Shown here one piece after another: positions 49,164-58,004 of a DNA stretch of 64,000 nt. The DNA is from Arthrobacter citreus. Its GTDB lineage: Bacteria > Actinomycetota > Actinomycetes > Actinomycetales > Micrococcaceae. The stretch lies in the NCBI RefSeq assembly GCF_038405225.1, contig NZ_CP151657.1, positions 2,170,001 through 2,234,000 on the forward strand, given 5' to 3'. The translations under genes and the position numbers were made by a program. Positions within the stretch are counted from its first letter, which is position 1, and the number at the start of each line of letters is the position of its first letter. The notes under the pieces are model-generated. The model was not told the DNA's origin and ran no database searches. It worked only from the letters and a program-made list of their open reading frames with translations.

Positions 49164-49199
49164 GTCCACCATCCGGACATGCTGTCCACCATGTGGACA
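49164..49199. promoter_or_regulatory. Duplicated operator upstream of the MFS gene
   Basis: GTCCACCATCCGGACA and GTCCACCATGTGGACA begin exactly 20 bp apart, two turns of the helix. The second is a palindrome (TGTCCAC / GTGGACA) and both hold the GTCC...GGAC half-sites. They lie about 55-90 bp upstream of the start codon, overlapping the likely promoter region. A regulator is not encoded nearby. Confidence 0.7.
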
Positions 49200-49209
49200 G
49201 GACGGTCAA

Positions 49210-49346
49210 TCCATTCACAGTGCAGATAACGGGACAACCCAGAATCTATCGTGCAGATCGCGGGACCAAAAGGGTCAAAATCCGGCTTTTGCGGCCTTTA
49301 TCTGCCCGAAGGATCCATGGAAGGCCCAGTATCTGCCCGAAGGATT
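49210..49346. repeat. Palindromic intergenic element, copy 3
   Basis: Forward boxes at 49220 and 49251 (GTGCAGAT) and reverse boxes at 49300 and 49331 (ATCTGCCC) reproduce the 31/57/31 spacing of the elements at 13946 and within 43696-44079. The flanks are ATCCTTC-like in the reverse half (GAAGGATCC, GAAGGATTC). The loop between the inner boxes (49259-49299) also contains AAAA...TTTTG, as at the other loci. It lies between the MFS gene start and the terminator of lpdA. Confidence 0.9.
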
Positions 49347-49431
49347 CATCAAGAGCGCTCAGGGCTAGGCGTACCCGTCCCTCGACCGGACATCCGGCCT
49401 CAACAGCGAAGCCACCGCGCCCCGGCGGCAC

Positions 49432-49492
49432 AAAAAAGCCCGCACCCGGAACGAAACCACCGTATGAACGGCGGCTCCGCCCGGATGCGGGC
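49432..49492 (-). terminator. Rho-independent terminator after lpdA
   Basis: GCCCGCACCCGG pairs with CCGGATGCGGGC (12 bp with one G-U pair) around a 31-nt loop. On the minus strand the stem is followed by TTTTTTGTG, a strong terminator for the lpdA transcript, which ends at 49510. Confidence 0.85.
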
Positions 49493-49509
49493 CTGAGAAT
49501 TGCGGGAAC

Positions 49510-50913
49510 CTACATGTGCACGTGCAGCCGGCGGGCTGCCTCGGAAATGGAACCGGTCAGCGAGGGGTACACGGTGAAGGTGTTCGCCAGGTCGTCGACG
49601 TGCAGCTTCTGGGTCACGGCGATGGCAATCGGGAAGATGAGCTCGGATGCACGCGGTCCCACCACCACCCCGCCGATCACGGTGCCGGAGCCCTTGCGGG
49701 AAATGACCTTCACGAAGCCCTCCTTGACCTCCATCATCTTGGCGCGCGCGTTCGTGTGCAGCGAGAGTTTGATGACGTCGCCCTGGTACCGGCCGTCGGC
49801 AATGTCCTGCTCGGTTACCCCCACGGAGGCGATCTCGGGCGAGGTGAAGATGTTCGAGGCGACGTTCTTGAGCTTTAGCGGCTTCACGCCGTCGCCCATC
49901 AGGTGCGCAATGGCAATCCGGCCCTGCATGGCGGCCACGGAGGCCAGGTTGAACACTCCGGTGCAGTCGCCGGCGGCGTAGACGTTGGAGGCGGTGGTGC
50001 GGGAAACGCCGTCGACCTTGATCTGTCCGCGCTCGTCCAGGGTCACTCCGGCCTCTTCGAGCCCGATGTCGGCGGTGTTGGGGATTGCTCCCACGGCCAC
50101 GAGGCAGTGGCTGCCCTCCACCACACGTCCGTCTTCGAGCCTGACCACCACTCCGTCGCCGGTGTTCTTCACGGATTCGGCGCGCGAGCGGTTGAGCACC
50201 GTCATGCCGCGGGCCTGGAAGACGTCCTCAAGGACGACGGCGGCGTCGGCGTCTTCGCCGGGCAGCACGCGGTCGCGGCTGGAGATCAGCGTGACCTTGG
50301 TGCCCAGGCCGTTGTAGGCGGAGGCGAATTCAGCGCCGGTTACACCGGAACCGATGACGATCAGGTGCTCGGGAACCTCGGTGAGGTTATAAATCTGCTT
50401 CCAGGTGAAGATGCGTTCGCCGTCGGGCATCGACGTTTCGAGCTCGCGCGGCCGGGCACCCACTGAAATCAGCAGCGCCTCGGCTTCAACGGTTTCGGTG
50501 CCCTTTTCGGTGACAACCTCAATGGTCCTGTTGTCCAGCAGCCGGCCTTCACCGATCTTGACCTTCACGCCCACCCGCTCCAGCGTGCGGCGGATGTCGT
50601 TGGACTGTTCCTTGGCCAGGGCCAGGAGGCGGTTGTTGACCATCTTCAGGTCGGCCACCGCGGGCTGCCCGTTGTCGCGGAAATCAACGCCCAGGGACGA
50701 GGCGGAAGCGAAGCGTGTCATCACGTCCGCGGTGGCGATCAGGGTCTTGGAGGGTACGACGTCGGTCAGCACGGCTGATCCGCCCAGCCCGTCGCGCTCC
50801 ACGATGGTTACGTCGGCGCCGAGGGAGGCAGCCACCATCGCGGCTTCGTATCCGCCGGGGCCGCCGCCGAGGATGGCAATTTTTCGGGCAGTAAAATCAA
50901 GTTGGGTCGTCAC
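49510..50913 (-). CDS. lpdA: NAD(P)H-quinone dehydrogenase, LpdA type
   Basis: 467 residues with the flavoprotein disulfide-reductase fold: FAD site ILGGGPGGYEAAMVAASLG, second dinucleotide site IVIGSGVTGAEFASAYNGLG and the C-terminal dimerisation region. The usual redox pair GGTCLNVGC is replaced by GGSAVLTDVVPSK, so it cannot be a dihydrolipoamide dehydrogenase. This is the Rv3303c (LpdA) type, which reduces quinones and protects against redox stress. The GTG start has CAGAAT 8 nt upstream. Position next to pnp and the phosphohexomutase also matches the mycobacterial order. Confidence 0.9.
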   Translation of the reverse strand: MTTQLDFTARKIAILGGGPGGYEAAMVAASLGADVTIVERDGLGGSAVLTDVVPSKTLIATADVMTRFASASSLGVDFRDNGQPAVADLKMVNNRLLALAKEQSNDIRRTLERVGVKVKIGEGRLLDNRTIEVVTEKGTETVEAEALLISVGARPRELETSMPDGERIFTWKQIYNLTEVPEHLIVIGSGVTGAEFASAYNGLGTKVTLISSRDRVLPGEDADAAVVLEDVFQARGMTVLNRSRAESVKNTGDGVVVRLEDGRVVEGSHCLVAVGAIPNTADIGLEEAGVTLDERGQIKVDGVSRTTASNVYAAGDCTGVFNLASVAAMQGRIAIAHLMGDGVKPLKLKNVASNIFTSPEIASVGVTEQDIADGRYQGDVIKLSLHTNARAKMMEVKEGFVKVISRKGSGTVIGGVVVGPRASELIFPIAIAVTQKLHVDDLANTFTVYPSLTGSISEAARRLHVHM

Positions 50914-51041
50914 AGTTGTCCATTCTGTCCCATCCCCGGCCGCCGCTCAAACGCCGGGACAAACGCCGGCTGGGCGCATGGACAATCGCGGAGAGCCGGG
51001 ACGCTCCTGCAGAGCAGGCTAACTCGCGGTAGGTTGGATCA

Positions 51042-51842
51042 GTGAGCAACGATCCCTTTGAACTAGCCCAGCAGGCCGCCAAGTACATTGCCGAGAAAAC
51101 CGGCGTGCCTAACCATGACATTGCCCTGGTCCTCGGAAGCGGCTGGGGCGAGGCCGCCGAACTGATCGGTGAGACCACAGCCACCCTGAACGCCAGTGAC
51201 ATTCCGGGCTTCTCGGCTCCGGCCGTGCAGGGGCATGTGGGCACCATCCGCTCCGTGCTGACGCCGTCGGGCAAGCGCGCGCTGGTCCTGGGCGCCCGCA
51301 CCCATTACTACGAAGGCAAGGGCGTACGCGCCGTTGTCCACGGTGTGCGCACCGCGGCAGCTGCCGGGGCCAAGGTCATGGTCCTGACCAACGGCTGCGG
51401 CGGCCTGAACCCGGATTGGAAGCCCGGCACTCCGGTGCTGATCAGCGACCACCTCAACCTCACCGCAGCTTCCCCGCTGGAAGGTGCCACGTTTGTGGAC
51501 CTGACGGACCTGTACTCCTCCCGTCTGCGCGAGCTGGCCCGCACCGTGGACCCGACCCTGGATGAGGGCGTGTACGCGCAGTTCACCGGCCCGCACTACG
51601 AAACCCCGGCCGAGGTCCGCTACGCCAAGACCATCGGCGCGGACCTGGTGGGCATGTCCACCGCGCTTGAGGCCATCGCGGCCCGGCACGCCGGCATGGA
51701 GGTCTTCGGCATCTCCCTGGTCACCAACCTGGCCGCCGGCATCAGCCCCGAGCCGCTCAGCCACGCCGAGGTCCTGGAATCCGGCGCCGCAGCCGGCCCG
51801 CGGATTTCCCGCCTGCTGGCTGACATCATCGGCAAGCTCTAG
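51042..51842 (+). CDS. Purine-nucleoside phosphorylase
   Basis: 266 residues, the trimeric type. It splits purine nucleosides with phosphate. The N-terminal [19 protein letters not shown], the [13 protein letters not shown] and [14 protein letters not shown] blocks and the late [11 protein letters not shown] signature are present. TAGGTT is 6 nt upstream of the GTG start, so the mRNA is probably leaderless. The phosphohexomutase follows after 42 bp on the same strand, as in mycobacteria (deoD-pmmB). Confidence 0.94.
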   Translation: MSNDPFELAQQAAKYIAEKTGVPNHDIALVLGSGWGEAAELIGETTATLNASDIPGFSAPAVQGHVGTIRSVLTPSGKRALVLGARTHYYEGKGVRAVVHGVRTAAAAGAKVMVLTNGCGGLNPDWKPGTPVLISDHLNLTAASPLEGATFVDLTDLYSSRLRELARTVDPTLDEGVYAQFTGPHYETPAEVRYAKTIGADLVGMSTALEAIAARHAGMEVFGISLVTNLAAGISPEPLSHAEVLESGAAAGPRISRLLADIIGKL

Positions 51843-51883
51843 CCAGCTGCCGCTCCCTCTTCCCCGATCCGTAGGTACACTCC

Positions 51884-53644
51884 ATGACGTTGAATCCCAC
51901 CGAGCTTGACGAGCTCGTGACCGCCGCCCAGAGCTGGGCCGCTGAAGATCCCGACCCGGCCACAGCCGCGGAGCTGCGGGCACTGCTCACATCCGCAGCG
52001 GGTGCAGGGGCCGCGGCAGTTGCCGCCGCCGAAGAACTGGAAGACCGCTTTACGGGCACCCTGGAGTTTGGCACCGCCGGCCTGCGCGCTGCCCTGGGCG
52101 CCGGCCCGCGCCGCATGAACCGGGTGGTGGTGCGCCGCACCGCCGCCGGCATCGCCTCTTTCCTGCAGGACACGTCCGGTGACCGGTACACCCCCAGCGC
52201 CGTGATCGGCTACGACGCGCGGCACAACTCCCACGCGTTCGCACTGGAGACCGCCGCCGTGTTCAGCGCCGCTGGCATCGAAACCTTCCTGCTCCCCTGC
52301 ACGCTCCCGACGCCGGTGCTCGCCTACGCGGTCCGCGCCCTGGACACCGATGCGGGAGTGATGGTCACCGCCAGCCACAACCCCGCGGCGGACAACGGCT
52401 ACAAGGTCTACCTCGGCGGCCGCACGGTGAAGGGCCCGGGCAAGGGGGCGCAGATCGTCGCTCCGTACGACGCCGAGATCGCCTCCCGCATCAACTACGC
52501 CGTGCCGCTGAAGAGCATCGACACCGCGCCGGAGGGCTGGACCGACGTGTCCGAGTCCATCGTTGCCGATTACATCAACGCCGTGGACCGGCTGGTGGCC
52601 CGCGACCGTTTCCCGGAGCGGGACCTGAAAATCGTCCTGACCTCCCTGCACGGAGTCGGCGGGGAAACCATGAAGTCCGTGCTGAGGGACGCCGGCTTCC
52701 GCAAGGTCATTCCGGTGGCCGCGCAGGCGGAGCCCGATCCCGACTTCCCCACCGTCGCCTTCCCCAACCCGGAAGAGCCCGGTGCGCTGGACCTGGCGCT
52801 GGAAACCGCCGTCGAGCACGACGCCGATCTGGTCATCGCAAATGATCCCGACGCCGACCGCGTGGCCGTGGCGGCGAAGAACCCGGCCGACGGACAGTGG
52901 CGGATGCTGCGCGGAGATGAAGTCGGCGCCCTGCTGGGCGGGCACCTGACCCGCCGGATCGCCTCCGGCCATTGGAAGGTCCGGGGCGAAAAGACCCGCA
53001 GCGGCGTCGTCTTCGCCAACTCCATCGTGTCGTCACGGCTGCTGGCCCGGATTGCCGAGGCTGCCGGCTTCGCCCATGTGGAGACCCTCACCGGGTTCAA
53101 GTGGATTTCCCGTGTTCCGCACCTGACCTTCGGCTACGAGGAAGCGCTGGGCTACTGCGTGGCTCCGGGCATGGTGCGCGACAAGGACGGCATTTCGGCT
53201 GGCCTGCTCGTCGCGGAGATGGCAGCGGCGCTGAAGGCCACCGGCCGCACCCTCTTTGATGAACTCGATGATCTTGCGGTGCAGCACGGCCTGCACCTGA
53301 CCGATCAGCTCTCCGTCCGGGTTTCCGACCTGGGCCTGCTGGGCTCCATGATGGCGCAGCTGCGCGTGGAGCCCCCGGTGTCCTTCGCCGGATCTGCGGT
53401 GGAGAAGGCAGTGGATCTGTCCCAGGGCAGCGCCGAGCTGCCGCCCACCGACGGTCTGCTGTACCTGACCCGGGACAACACCCGCGTGATCATCCGGCCC
53501 TCCGGCACCGAACCCAAGCTCAAGTGCTACCTCGAGGTGATTGTTCCGGTCGAGTCCGCAGCGGATCTTCCCGCCGCCCGCGAGGCCGGGCGTGCGCAAC
53601 TCGATGCGGTCCTCGCCGATGTCAACGCAGCCCTGGGGTTGTAG
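51884..53644 (+). CDS. Phospho-sugar mutase (phosphohexomutase/phosphopentomutase type)
   Basis: 586 residues. It interconverts hexose or pentose phosphates by a phosphoserine. The active-site serine lies in GVMVTASHNPAADNGYKVY, the Mg2+ site in ANDPDADRVAVAA, the sugar-binding loop in TFGYEEALGYCV and the phosphate-binding loop in RPSGTEPKLKCYLE. The PmmB/PgcA group fits; whether it uses mannose, glucose or ribose phosphate is not clear. Its coupling to the nucleoside phosphorylase suggests a role in converting ribose-1-phosphate. Confidence 0.93.
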   Translation: MTLNPTELDELVTAAQSWAAEDPDPATAAELRALLTSAAGAGAAAVAAAEELEDRFTGTLEFGTAGLRAALGAGPRRMNRVVVRRTAAGIASFLQDTSGDRYTPSAVIGYDARHNSHAFALETAAVFSAAGIETFLLPCTLPTPVLAYAVRALDTDAGVMVTASHNPAADNGYKVYLGGRTVKGPGKGAQIVAPYDAEIASRINYAVPLKSIDTAPEGWTDVSESIVADYINAVDRLVARDRFPERDLKIVLTSLHGVGGETMKSVLRDAGFRKVIPVAAQAEPDPDFPTVAFPNPEEPGALDLALETAVEHDADLVIANDPDADRVAVAAKNPADGQWRMLRGDEVGALLGGHLTRRIASGHWKVRGEKTRSGVVFANSIVSSRLLARIAEAAGFAHVETLTGFKWISRVPHLTFGYEEALGYCVAPGMVRDKDGISAGLLVAEMAAALKATGRTLFDELDDLAVQHGLHLTDQLSVRVSDLGLLGSMMAQLRVEPPVSFAGSAVEKAVDLSQGSAELPPTDGLLYLTRDNTRVIIRPSGTEPKLKCYLEVIVPVESAADLPAAREAGRAQLDAVLADVNAALGL

Positions 53645-53647
53645 GAA

Positions 53648-55237
53648 CTATCCGGTCAGCTGACCGGGAAGCCCGACGGCGGCCTGCGGGAGGGTGCTGC
53701 CCTCCCGCAGGAGCCCGCTCACCTGTTCCGGCGGCAGTGGCCGGCTGAAATAGTAGCCCTGGCCGCTGCAGCAGCCCATCTTGTGCAGCTGCGCGGCCTG
53801 GGCTGCGGTTTCAATGCCTTCAAAAACGGCTTCCATGCCGGCGGCCCGGATCAGGTTGTGCACCGCGTCCACAAACCGCAGCTGGCCGTCGTCGTCGTCG
53901 ATGTCCGCAATCAGCGACCGGTCCACTTTCACCGTGTCCACCGGCAGTCGCCGCAGGTAGCTGATGGAGGAATAGCCGGTGCCGAAGTCATCGATTTCCA
54001 GCCCGACTCCCAGCGCTTTGAGGGACTTCAGGGAATAGGTTTCCACCTCTCCCCCGGTAATGAACGCGCTTTCGGTGATTTCCAGGATCAAGGCCGAAGC
54101 GGGGATGCCTGTCTCCCGCAGCGCCCGGCGGACATGGTCCACCAGGTCCATGCTCTGCAGCTCGGACGCCGCCAGGTTGACGTGCAGCTGGAAGTCTCCC
54201 TCGGCCGGCAGCAGGTCCCGCCACCCTGCCAACTGCTCAAGTGCCGCCCGCAGCACCCAACGGCCAATGCCGACAATCAGCCCGGTGTCTTCGGCCAGCG
54301 GAATAAACGCATCCGGCATGATGAGCCCCCGGGCGGGATGGTTCCAGCGCACCAGTGCTTCCACCCCCTGCAGCCGTCCCGTTTCCAGCTCCACGACCGG
54401 CTGGTAGGCCAGCTGCAGTTCACCGCGCTCCACGGCGTGGCGCAGTTCCCCGGCCAGGTCCCGGCGCAGCTGCCGGCTGTACAGCATTACGGGTTCAAAA
54501 AACTTGATCCGCTGCTGGGCATCATCCTTTGCCGCATACATCGCGGTGTCGGCGCGCAGCAGGATGTCATTTCCATCCTCTCCCGGCGCGGCCAAATGGA
54601 TGCCGATGCTCGCGCGCGGCCAAACATCCAGGTCATCCAGTGTGATCCGGCGCTTCAGCGCTTCCATGATTCTGGTTGCGGCGGTGCGCGACTGCTGCAC
54701 CGTTGAGACGGGGAGCAGCACAGCGAATTCGTCGCCGCCCAAACGGGCAACCTCATTGTCCGTTCCCGCTGCTGCGACGAGTCGAACGGCAATTTCCATC
54801 AGGACCAGGTCTCCGGCGTGGTGGCCGAAGCTGTCGTTGATGTCCTTGAAGCCGTCCAGATCGATCATCAGCACAGCTGGCCCTGGCTCGCCGTCTTTCC
54901 GGGCGCTGACCGCGGCGTCGAGCGCCTCCCGCAGCGATGACCGGTTCCCGACGCCGGTGAGTGGATCGGTCATGGCCATGTGCTGCATTTGTTCGTGGGC
55001 TTCGCGCAGCTCCTGCGTGCGGGTTTCCACCCGTTCCTCGAAGTCGGCATAAACCTCGCTGAGCTCGCCGGCGAGCAGATTGATGCCGGTGATTACGGCG
55101 TCCACCTGGTCCCGGGCCTTCGACGTGGGAATATAGGTGCTCAGGTCTCCCGACGCCATCCGGATAATGCCTTCGACCACCTGGCTTAGCCGGTCGTCCT
55201 CAGGGCCCTCGACGGTGCGGACGGCAGGTTCAGGCAA
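53648..55237 (-). CDS. GGDEF-EAL cyclic-di-GMP protein with HAMP-like N-terminus
   Basis: 529 residues. The first 70 residues look like a HAMP-like helical linker (VVEGIIRMASGDLSTYIPTS and VDAVITGINLLAGELSEV). The GGDEF domain (about 95-260) has an intact RLGGDEFAVLLP, and the EAL domain (about 275-510) has QGVEALVRWNHP and VEIDDFG-like LEIDDFGTGYSS, so both activities are possible. There is no membrane segment. The TTG start lies inside the end of the STAS-like gene upstream (8-bp overlap), and the two are translated together. Confidence 0.9.
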   Translation of the reverse strand: MPEPAVRTVEGPEDDRLSQVVEGIIRMASGDLSTYIPTSKARDQVDAVITGINLLAGELSEVYADFEERVETRTQELREAHEQMQHMAMTDPLTGVGNRSSLREALDAAVSARKDGEPGPAVLMIDLDGFKDINDSFGHHAGDLVLMEIAVRLVAAAGTDNEVARLGGDEFAVLLPVSTVQQSRTAATRIMEALKRRITLDDLDVWPRASIGIHLAAPGEDGNDILLRADTAMYAAKDDAQQRIKFFEPVMLYSRQLRRDLAGELRHAVERGELQLAYQPVVELETGRLQGVEALVRWNHPARGLIMPDAFIPLAEDTGLIVGIGRWVLRAALEQLAGWRDLLPAEGDFQLHVNLAASELQSMDLVDHVRRALRETGIPASALILEITESAFITGGEVETYSLKSLKALGVGLEIDDFGTGYSSISYLRRLPVDTVKVDRSLIADIDDDDGQLRFVDAVHNLIRAAGMEAVFEGIETAAQAAQLHKMGCCSGQGYYFSRPLPPEQVSGLLREGSTLPQAAVGLPGQLTG

Positions 55238-55682
55238 TGGGGCACTTTCTTTGTAGCCAGTCGAGTGCTTCGGCTTCGGTGGAGAAGTAGCGCGTGGGAC
55301 AGGGCTGGGCGTTTCCGCCGAGCAGGAAGTTGGCGATCACCCGGTCCACAGGCGAGACACCAAGAACGGCGACGGCTTCAAGTGAACGGGCGTTGCTGAA
55401 CACCGTTCGTGCGCTTCGGGTGATGGCCTCTACCCCGGTCAGGACCAGCAGCACCGGCACCTTTCCGGAGGCGGCGAGACGCTCAATCTCCTCATCGGCG
55501 GTGGCTGCCATGGACCCGGTGATAACTTCACCGGCGGGCAGAACCAGGACGACATGACCCTCCGGCGCCCGGGTTATCTCCGGTCTGCATAGGGGAACCT
55601 CAAGAAGTTCGCCGGTGACGGGCGGCCCAGAGATTTCCGGGTCCATTGAGCTGGATACGTCCGTGCAGTCCTGCTGTGTCAT
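55230..55682 (-). CDS. STAS/SpoIIAA-like protein (DUF7793-like)
   Basis: 150 residues, a single alpha-beta domain with strands VVLVLPAGEVI, VPVLLVLTGVEAITRSAR and AVAVLGVSPVDRVIANFLL. I recall this type as DUF7793, a STAS-like fold. The C-terminus is helical (TEAEALDWLQRKCP). Eight bases of overlap with the GGDEF-EAL gene imply the STAS partner may modulate cyclic-di-GMP turnover. The gene faces away from the TPR gene. Confidence 0.75.
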   Translation of the reverse strand: MTQQDCTDVSSSMDPEISGPPVTGELLEVPLCRPEITRAPEGHVVLVLPAGEVITGSMAATADEEIERLAASGKVPVLLVLTGVEAITRSARTVFSNARSLEAVAVLGVSPVDRVIANFLLGGNAQPCPTRYFSTEAEALDWLQRKCPIA

Positions 55683-55787
55683 GCTTCCCCCAGAAGCGTC
55701 TCGACATCTCTGCGCGCTGGCTCCGCTGTATCGATCCGCACCGTTCCTTAGTAATACTGCATTAATCCCGAATTCTTGCCGGCATCA

Positions 55788-56831
55788 TCATCGGAGGTTC
55801 TCACTAATACTCTCCATGAGGCCGCGGAGTTGCAGTGCCCGGCGCTGTGCGCCATGCCCAATGAAGACCTTTTCAGAATGGGCCGCCGCAACCAATGCTT
55901 CATCATTCCGCCCCAACTCGTGCAAAGCAAGAGCGGATACAAACTCGACTTCAGCAAGGGTGTGTTCGGGCAGCAGTTCCCGATGATCGAGGATGTTCTG
56001 CAACCTCACCGAGGCTTCATCTGCATTCCCTGTCAGCAGCAGCCAATGGGCCCTGGCCATCGAGATTTCCAGCTCCTGAAGAGGGCTCCCACCCGTCACT
56101 GAATTCGCGAGCTCTGCCCGCTCAATGCACTCAAGCGTTTCATCGTTGGCAATCCCCGCGGACAATCGGACGAGCGCGGACCCCTTATTGAAGAGTGCCC
56201 ACGTGTTCACGTCGTTTCCCGGCGCGAGATTTTCGGCCGCCAGTGCGTGGTAATGCAGACCGTTTGCGGCATCATCCTGGAAGAAAGCCACGTTGCCCAC
56301 CGCCCAGTACGCCTTGCCAGCTACCTCCTGGTCATCTTGCTCAGCGGCTAAACGTGCCATTTCCTGCGCGTGGCGCCAGGCCTCCTTTTCTTCACCACTT
56401 TCAGTGAGTGCGGCCACGAGACTGTGCAGCATCTCAATTTCACCGATCACATCGTCAGTACCTTCCCCCCTTAGCGCCGCAACTTCCTGAGCCAAAACCA
56501 GGGCTTCTCCCACATGCCCTAGTGCCTCAAGGGCGCGGGAATACATGGCCTTAGCCCTTGCCACCATCCGGGGGTCGCTCTGCAACGCCGGGTGCTCGGA
56601 TAGAGCTTTGACACTGGCAGCAAACTCCTGCATCTGCCCCAGCTCCAGCTGACACTCCGCAAGAAGAAGTGTCATTCGCCAGTAACCGATGACATCCGCC
56701 TCGGTCAGCGCTTTTTCCGCAGCCTCGGCTGCGTGCTCCAAAGCAGCCTTATATTCGCGGCGCTCCCAGTGCTGGCGCGCCTTATATTCGCTTAATATCT
56801 GATCAACGGAGTTGTCCAAGTTCCTGGGCAC
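55788..56831 (-). CDS. TPR protein resembling RRNPP (Rap-like) peptide receptors
   Basis: 347 residues from a GTG start. Almost the whole chain is tetratricopeptide helix pairs; examples are AKAMYSRALEALGHVGEALV (near 110), AKAYWAVGNVAFFQDDAANG-like KAYWAVGNVAFFQDDAANGL, and ALALHELGRNDEALVAAAHS near the end. There is no helix-turn-helix and no membrane segment, so it resembles Rap-type TPR receptors rather than PlcR/Rgg regulators. The GC content is visibly lower than the neighbours and it has a rare TTA codon at residue 13. It is divergent from the 45-residue secreted peptide gene at 57051; only 219 bp separate the starts. A receptor-peptide pair is inference. Confidence 0.85.
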   Translation of the reverse strand: MPRNLDNSVDQILSEYKARQHWERREYKAALEHAAEAAEKALTEADVIGYWRMTLLLAECQLELGQMQEFAASVKALSEHPALQSDPRMVARAKAMYSRALEALGHVGEALVLAQEVAALRGEGTDDVIGEIEMLHSLVAALTESGEEKEAWRHAQEMARLAAEQDDQEVAGKAYWAVGNVAFFQDDAANGLHYHALAAENLAPGNDVNTWALFNKGSALVRLSAGIANDETLECIERAELANSVTGGSPLQELEISMARAHWLLLTGNADEASVRLQNILDHRELLPEHTLAEVEFVSALALHELGRNDEALVAAAHSEKVFIGHGAQRRALQLRGLMESISENLR

Positions 56832-56915
56832 CCTTACTACGCGCTTATCTAAGATGTGGTGAGATTCAGCGTACTCCAGGACCTTCCAACAGTGCCCCCT
56901 CCCGGAGAATTATGT

Positions 56916-56929
56916 CTGTGTAGACACAG
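56916..56929. promoter_or_regulatory. Inverted repeat between the TPR and peptide genes
   Basis: CTGTGTAGACACAG has perfect 6-bp arms around AG. A second palindrome, GGTCAGGATGACC (56977-56989), lies about 60 bp nearer to the peptide gene. Both could bind regulators of the divergent promoters. The 219-bp region is AT-rich compared with the rest of the window and holds no obvious gene. Confidence 0.5.
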
Positions 56930-57050
56930 TCAGGCACCTGACGCCATCATATGGGACAAAGATTTTCGTTTTTTCCGGTCAGGATGACCTTTCTATCAGT
57001 AGTATTTCTATTGCTCGTTGTCGACCGTAAATACTTATTTGGAGGAACAA

Positions 57051-57188
57051 ATGAAGAAACTTGGATCAGCTCTACTTCTTGCCGCGACAATCGCCGTTGC
57101 CGGTGCTGCCGCTCCCGCTGTGGCAGCGACGCCCAGCGCGGCTCCTGCAGTCCAGAAGCCGGTAAGCGTTTGGCCGATTATTCTTTAA
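57051..57188 (+). CDS. 45-residue secreted peptide precursor, candidate signalling peptide
   Basis: 45 residues with GGAGGAAC seven bases upstream of the ATG, one of the best ribosome-binding sites in the window. The N-terminus is a Sec signal peptide: MKKLGSALLLAATIAVAGAA followed by APAVAA, with cleavage expected after residue 25 or 26. The remaining ~19 residues, TPSAAPAVQKPVSVWPIIL, end in a hydrophobic Trp-containing stretch like known pheromones. A hairpin terminator follows at 57208, so it makes its own short mRNA. It is divergent from the TPR protein gene. Peptide-signal function is inference; a small secreted antimicrobial or wall peptide is the alternative. Confidence 0.7.
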   Translation: MKKLGSALLLAATIAVAGAAAPAVAATPSAAPAVQKPVSVWPIIL

Positions 57189-57207
57189 TTTGCCGGCAGT
57201 CCCGCTT

Positions 57208-57250
57208 ATGGCCGGCCCCTCCTCGCGGAGATGTCCGGCCATGAGCTTTT
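57208..57250 (+). terminator. Terminator after the peptide gene
   Basis: ATGGCCGG (57208-57215) pairs with CCGGCCAT (57235-57242) and is followed by GAGCTTTT, 20 bp after the peptide stop and 41 bp before deoC. Confidence 0.7.
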
Positions 57251-57290
57251 AAGCGCCCTGGGCAATCCTCTCTGTGGCAAGATAGTGGGC

Positions 57291-57965
57291 ATGTCTACAC
57301 CCATTGCGTCCTACATTGACCACACGCTCCTTAAGCCCGAGGCCAGCCGCGAGGACATCCTGAAAGTCTGCGCCGAAGCAGCCGAATACGGATTCAAGTC
57401 CGTCTGCGTGAACCCGCTCTGGGTCGGCACCGTACGCAATGCCCTCAAGGGCAGCGGCGTGCTCACCTGCTCCGTCATCGGTTTCCCGCTGGGAGCCACC
57501 ACCACCGAAGTAAAGGTCGTTGAGGCCCGCGGCGCCCTGCAGGACGGCGCGGATGAAATCGACATGGTCATCGACATCGCCGCAGCCCGCCGCGGTGATC
57601 ACGACGCCCTGGTCCGGGACATCGCAGCCGTGGCCGACGAGGTCCACACCGGCGGCGGCATCCTGAAGGTCATCATCGAAACATCCCTGCTCACTGACGA
57701 GCAGAAGGTCCTGGCCTGCAAGGCGGCCGTGGAAGCCGGCGCCGATTTTGTCAAAACATCCACCGGCTTCAACGGCGGCGGCGCCACTGTGGAAGACGTC
57801 GCACTGATGCGCCGGACGGTTGGTCCGGACCTGGGCGTGAAGGCTTCCGGCGGCGTCCGGTCGCGTGAAGACGCGCAGGCAATGATCGACGCCGGAGCCA
57901 CGCGTATCGGGGCCAGCTCAGGTATCGCTATTGTTAAGGGTGGGAACGCCGCGTCGGACTACTGA
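57291..57965 (+). CDS. deoC: Deoxyribose-phosphate aldolase
   Basis: 224 residues. It cleaves 2-deoxyribose-5-phosphate to acetaldehyde and glyceraldehyde-3-phosphate. The Schiff-base lysine is in [10 protein letters not shown] and the second active-site lysine in [11 protein letters not shown]-terminal [11 protein letters not shown] and VCVNP are also typical. I chose the ATG at 57291 over a start 20 codons earlier that would run into the terminator region. Together with the nucleoside phosphorylase and the phosphohexomutase it completes nucleoside salvage. Confidence 0.95.
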   Translation: MSTPIASYIDHTLLKPEASREDILKVCAEAAEYGFKSVCVNPLWVGTVRNALKGSGVLTCSVIGFPLGATTTEVKVVEARGALQDGADEIDMVIDIAAARRGDHDALVRDIAAVADEVHTGGGILKVIIETSLLTDEQKVLACKAAVEAGADFVKTSTGFNGGGATVEDVALMRRTVGPDLGVKASGGVRSREDAQAMIDAGATRIGASSGIAIVKGGNAASDY

Positions 57966-58004
57966 TCCGCCGGCTACTGAAAACTTTTTGAAACGGAGAA
58001 CACC

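Noticed and set aside
47691-49229. 512-residue plus-strand frame over the MFS gene
   Set aside because: Shadow; His/Gln/Gly-rich antisense composition, while the other strand has 12 membrane segments and MFS motifs.
49510-50913. Dihydrolipoamide dehydrogenase
   Set aside because: The redox-active cysteine pair is absent, so the LpdA quinone-reductase type is called instead.
56951-57244. 97-residue plus-strand frame overlapping the peptide gene
   Set aside because: No ribosome-binding site, and the frame crosses the strong ribosome-binding site and start of the 45-residue gene in another frame; the Cys/Arg-rich tail is an out-of-frame artefact.
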